From: Sphaerosporella brunnea
Taxonomy: Eukaryota; Ascomycota; Pezizomycetes; Pezizales; Pyronemataceae
DNA: 18,943 nucleotides
NCBI GenBank assembly: GCA_008704415.1
Contig: VXIS01000546.1
Span: forward strand, 1-18,943
Reading direction: 5' to 3'
The position numbers and the translations under genes were made by a program. The notes under the pieces are model-generated. The model worked only from the letters and a program-made list of their open reading frames with translations. It made no database searches and was not told the origin of the DNA. Shown here one piece after another: positions 18,696 to 18,943 of this stretch. Numbering within the stretch: the stretch's first letter is position 1; every line of letters begins with the position of its first letter.

Positions 18696-18943
18696 CACCT
18701 CCCACAGTACCATTTCTGGTACCCCCTTACGAGTTATACCTACATTACCTTAAAGGTTACATAACGGTTTATTGATGGTGATGATTATCAACAGTGAGGC
18801 TGTATGATCATCTATAAGTCCACTCTATTAGGTAGTGTCCTAAGAGTTACAAGACTTACGTCATAATGGCGATGGTGAAGTTAGTTGCCGGTTCCCATAG
18901 AAAAATAGTTTTTTCCAGGGTACAAAATAACTCTCCATTCGTG
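18691..18943 (+). repeat. R repeat copy 2, right piece (runs off window)
   Basis: Continues the R repeat after the copia insertion and aligns to 15210 onward. It has only one copy of the ~64-bp segment that is duplicated in copy 1. The end is outside the window. Confidence 0.72.

Overview
This window looks like a nuclear chromosome segment from a basidiomycete fungus, probably an Agaricomycete. The main gene is interrupted by nine GT-AG introns of only 52-69 nt, several with a recognisable CTAAC/CTGAC-type branch sequence. The flanks carry Ty3-like and Ty1/copia LTR elements of the kind that accumulate between genes in these genomes. The species cannot be named from the sequence.

Layout. (1) 1-1225 holds three LTR-like repeats (881-1225, 185-520 and a partial 1-54), all on the minus strand, separated by short fragments of the same gag-like reading frame, each broken by a stop codon. 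(2) 1226-1931 has no gene and contains the promoter side of the next gene. (3) 1932-3995 (+) is a single-exon gene for a 687-residue protein. It has an RS-rich N-terminus, a long Arg-Glu repeat and a C-terminal COMPASS Shg1/BOD1-type domain. (4) 4402-13732 (+) is the ATM/Tel1 checkpoint kinase, reconstructed here as ten exons and 2937 residues with TAN motif, FAT, PI3K-like kinase and FATC regions all present. (5) 13733-15205 is intergenic with a few short hairpins. (6) 15206-18943 is a nested repeat block. A TGTTACACCC-starting repeat occurs at 15206 and again at 16914. The second copy is split by a small copia-type element at 16923-18690 with 603-bp LTRs (7 differences between them) and a perfect 5-bp target duplication ACACC. 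This element has lost gag, integrase and most reverse transcriptase but keeps an intact RNase H reading frame.

Function. The two host genes are consecutive and co-oriented. One belongs to the histone H3K4 methylation complex and the other to the DNA-damage/telomere checkpoint. Both act on chromatin, but nothing here shows that they are co-regulated. The most unusual part is the mini-copia element. It keeps what replication in trans would need: LTRs, a primer site matching the initiator-tRNA anticodon arm, and a polypurine tract. It also keeps a catalytically complete RNase H frame and a cluster of AP-1/Gcn4-type TGA(C/G)TCA sites just upstream of its LTR TATA box. I found no RNA genes, CRISPR arrays or secondary-metabolite genes.
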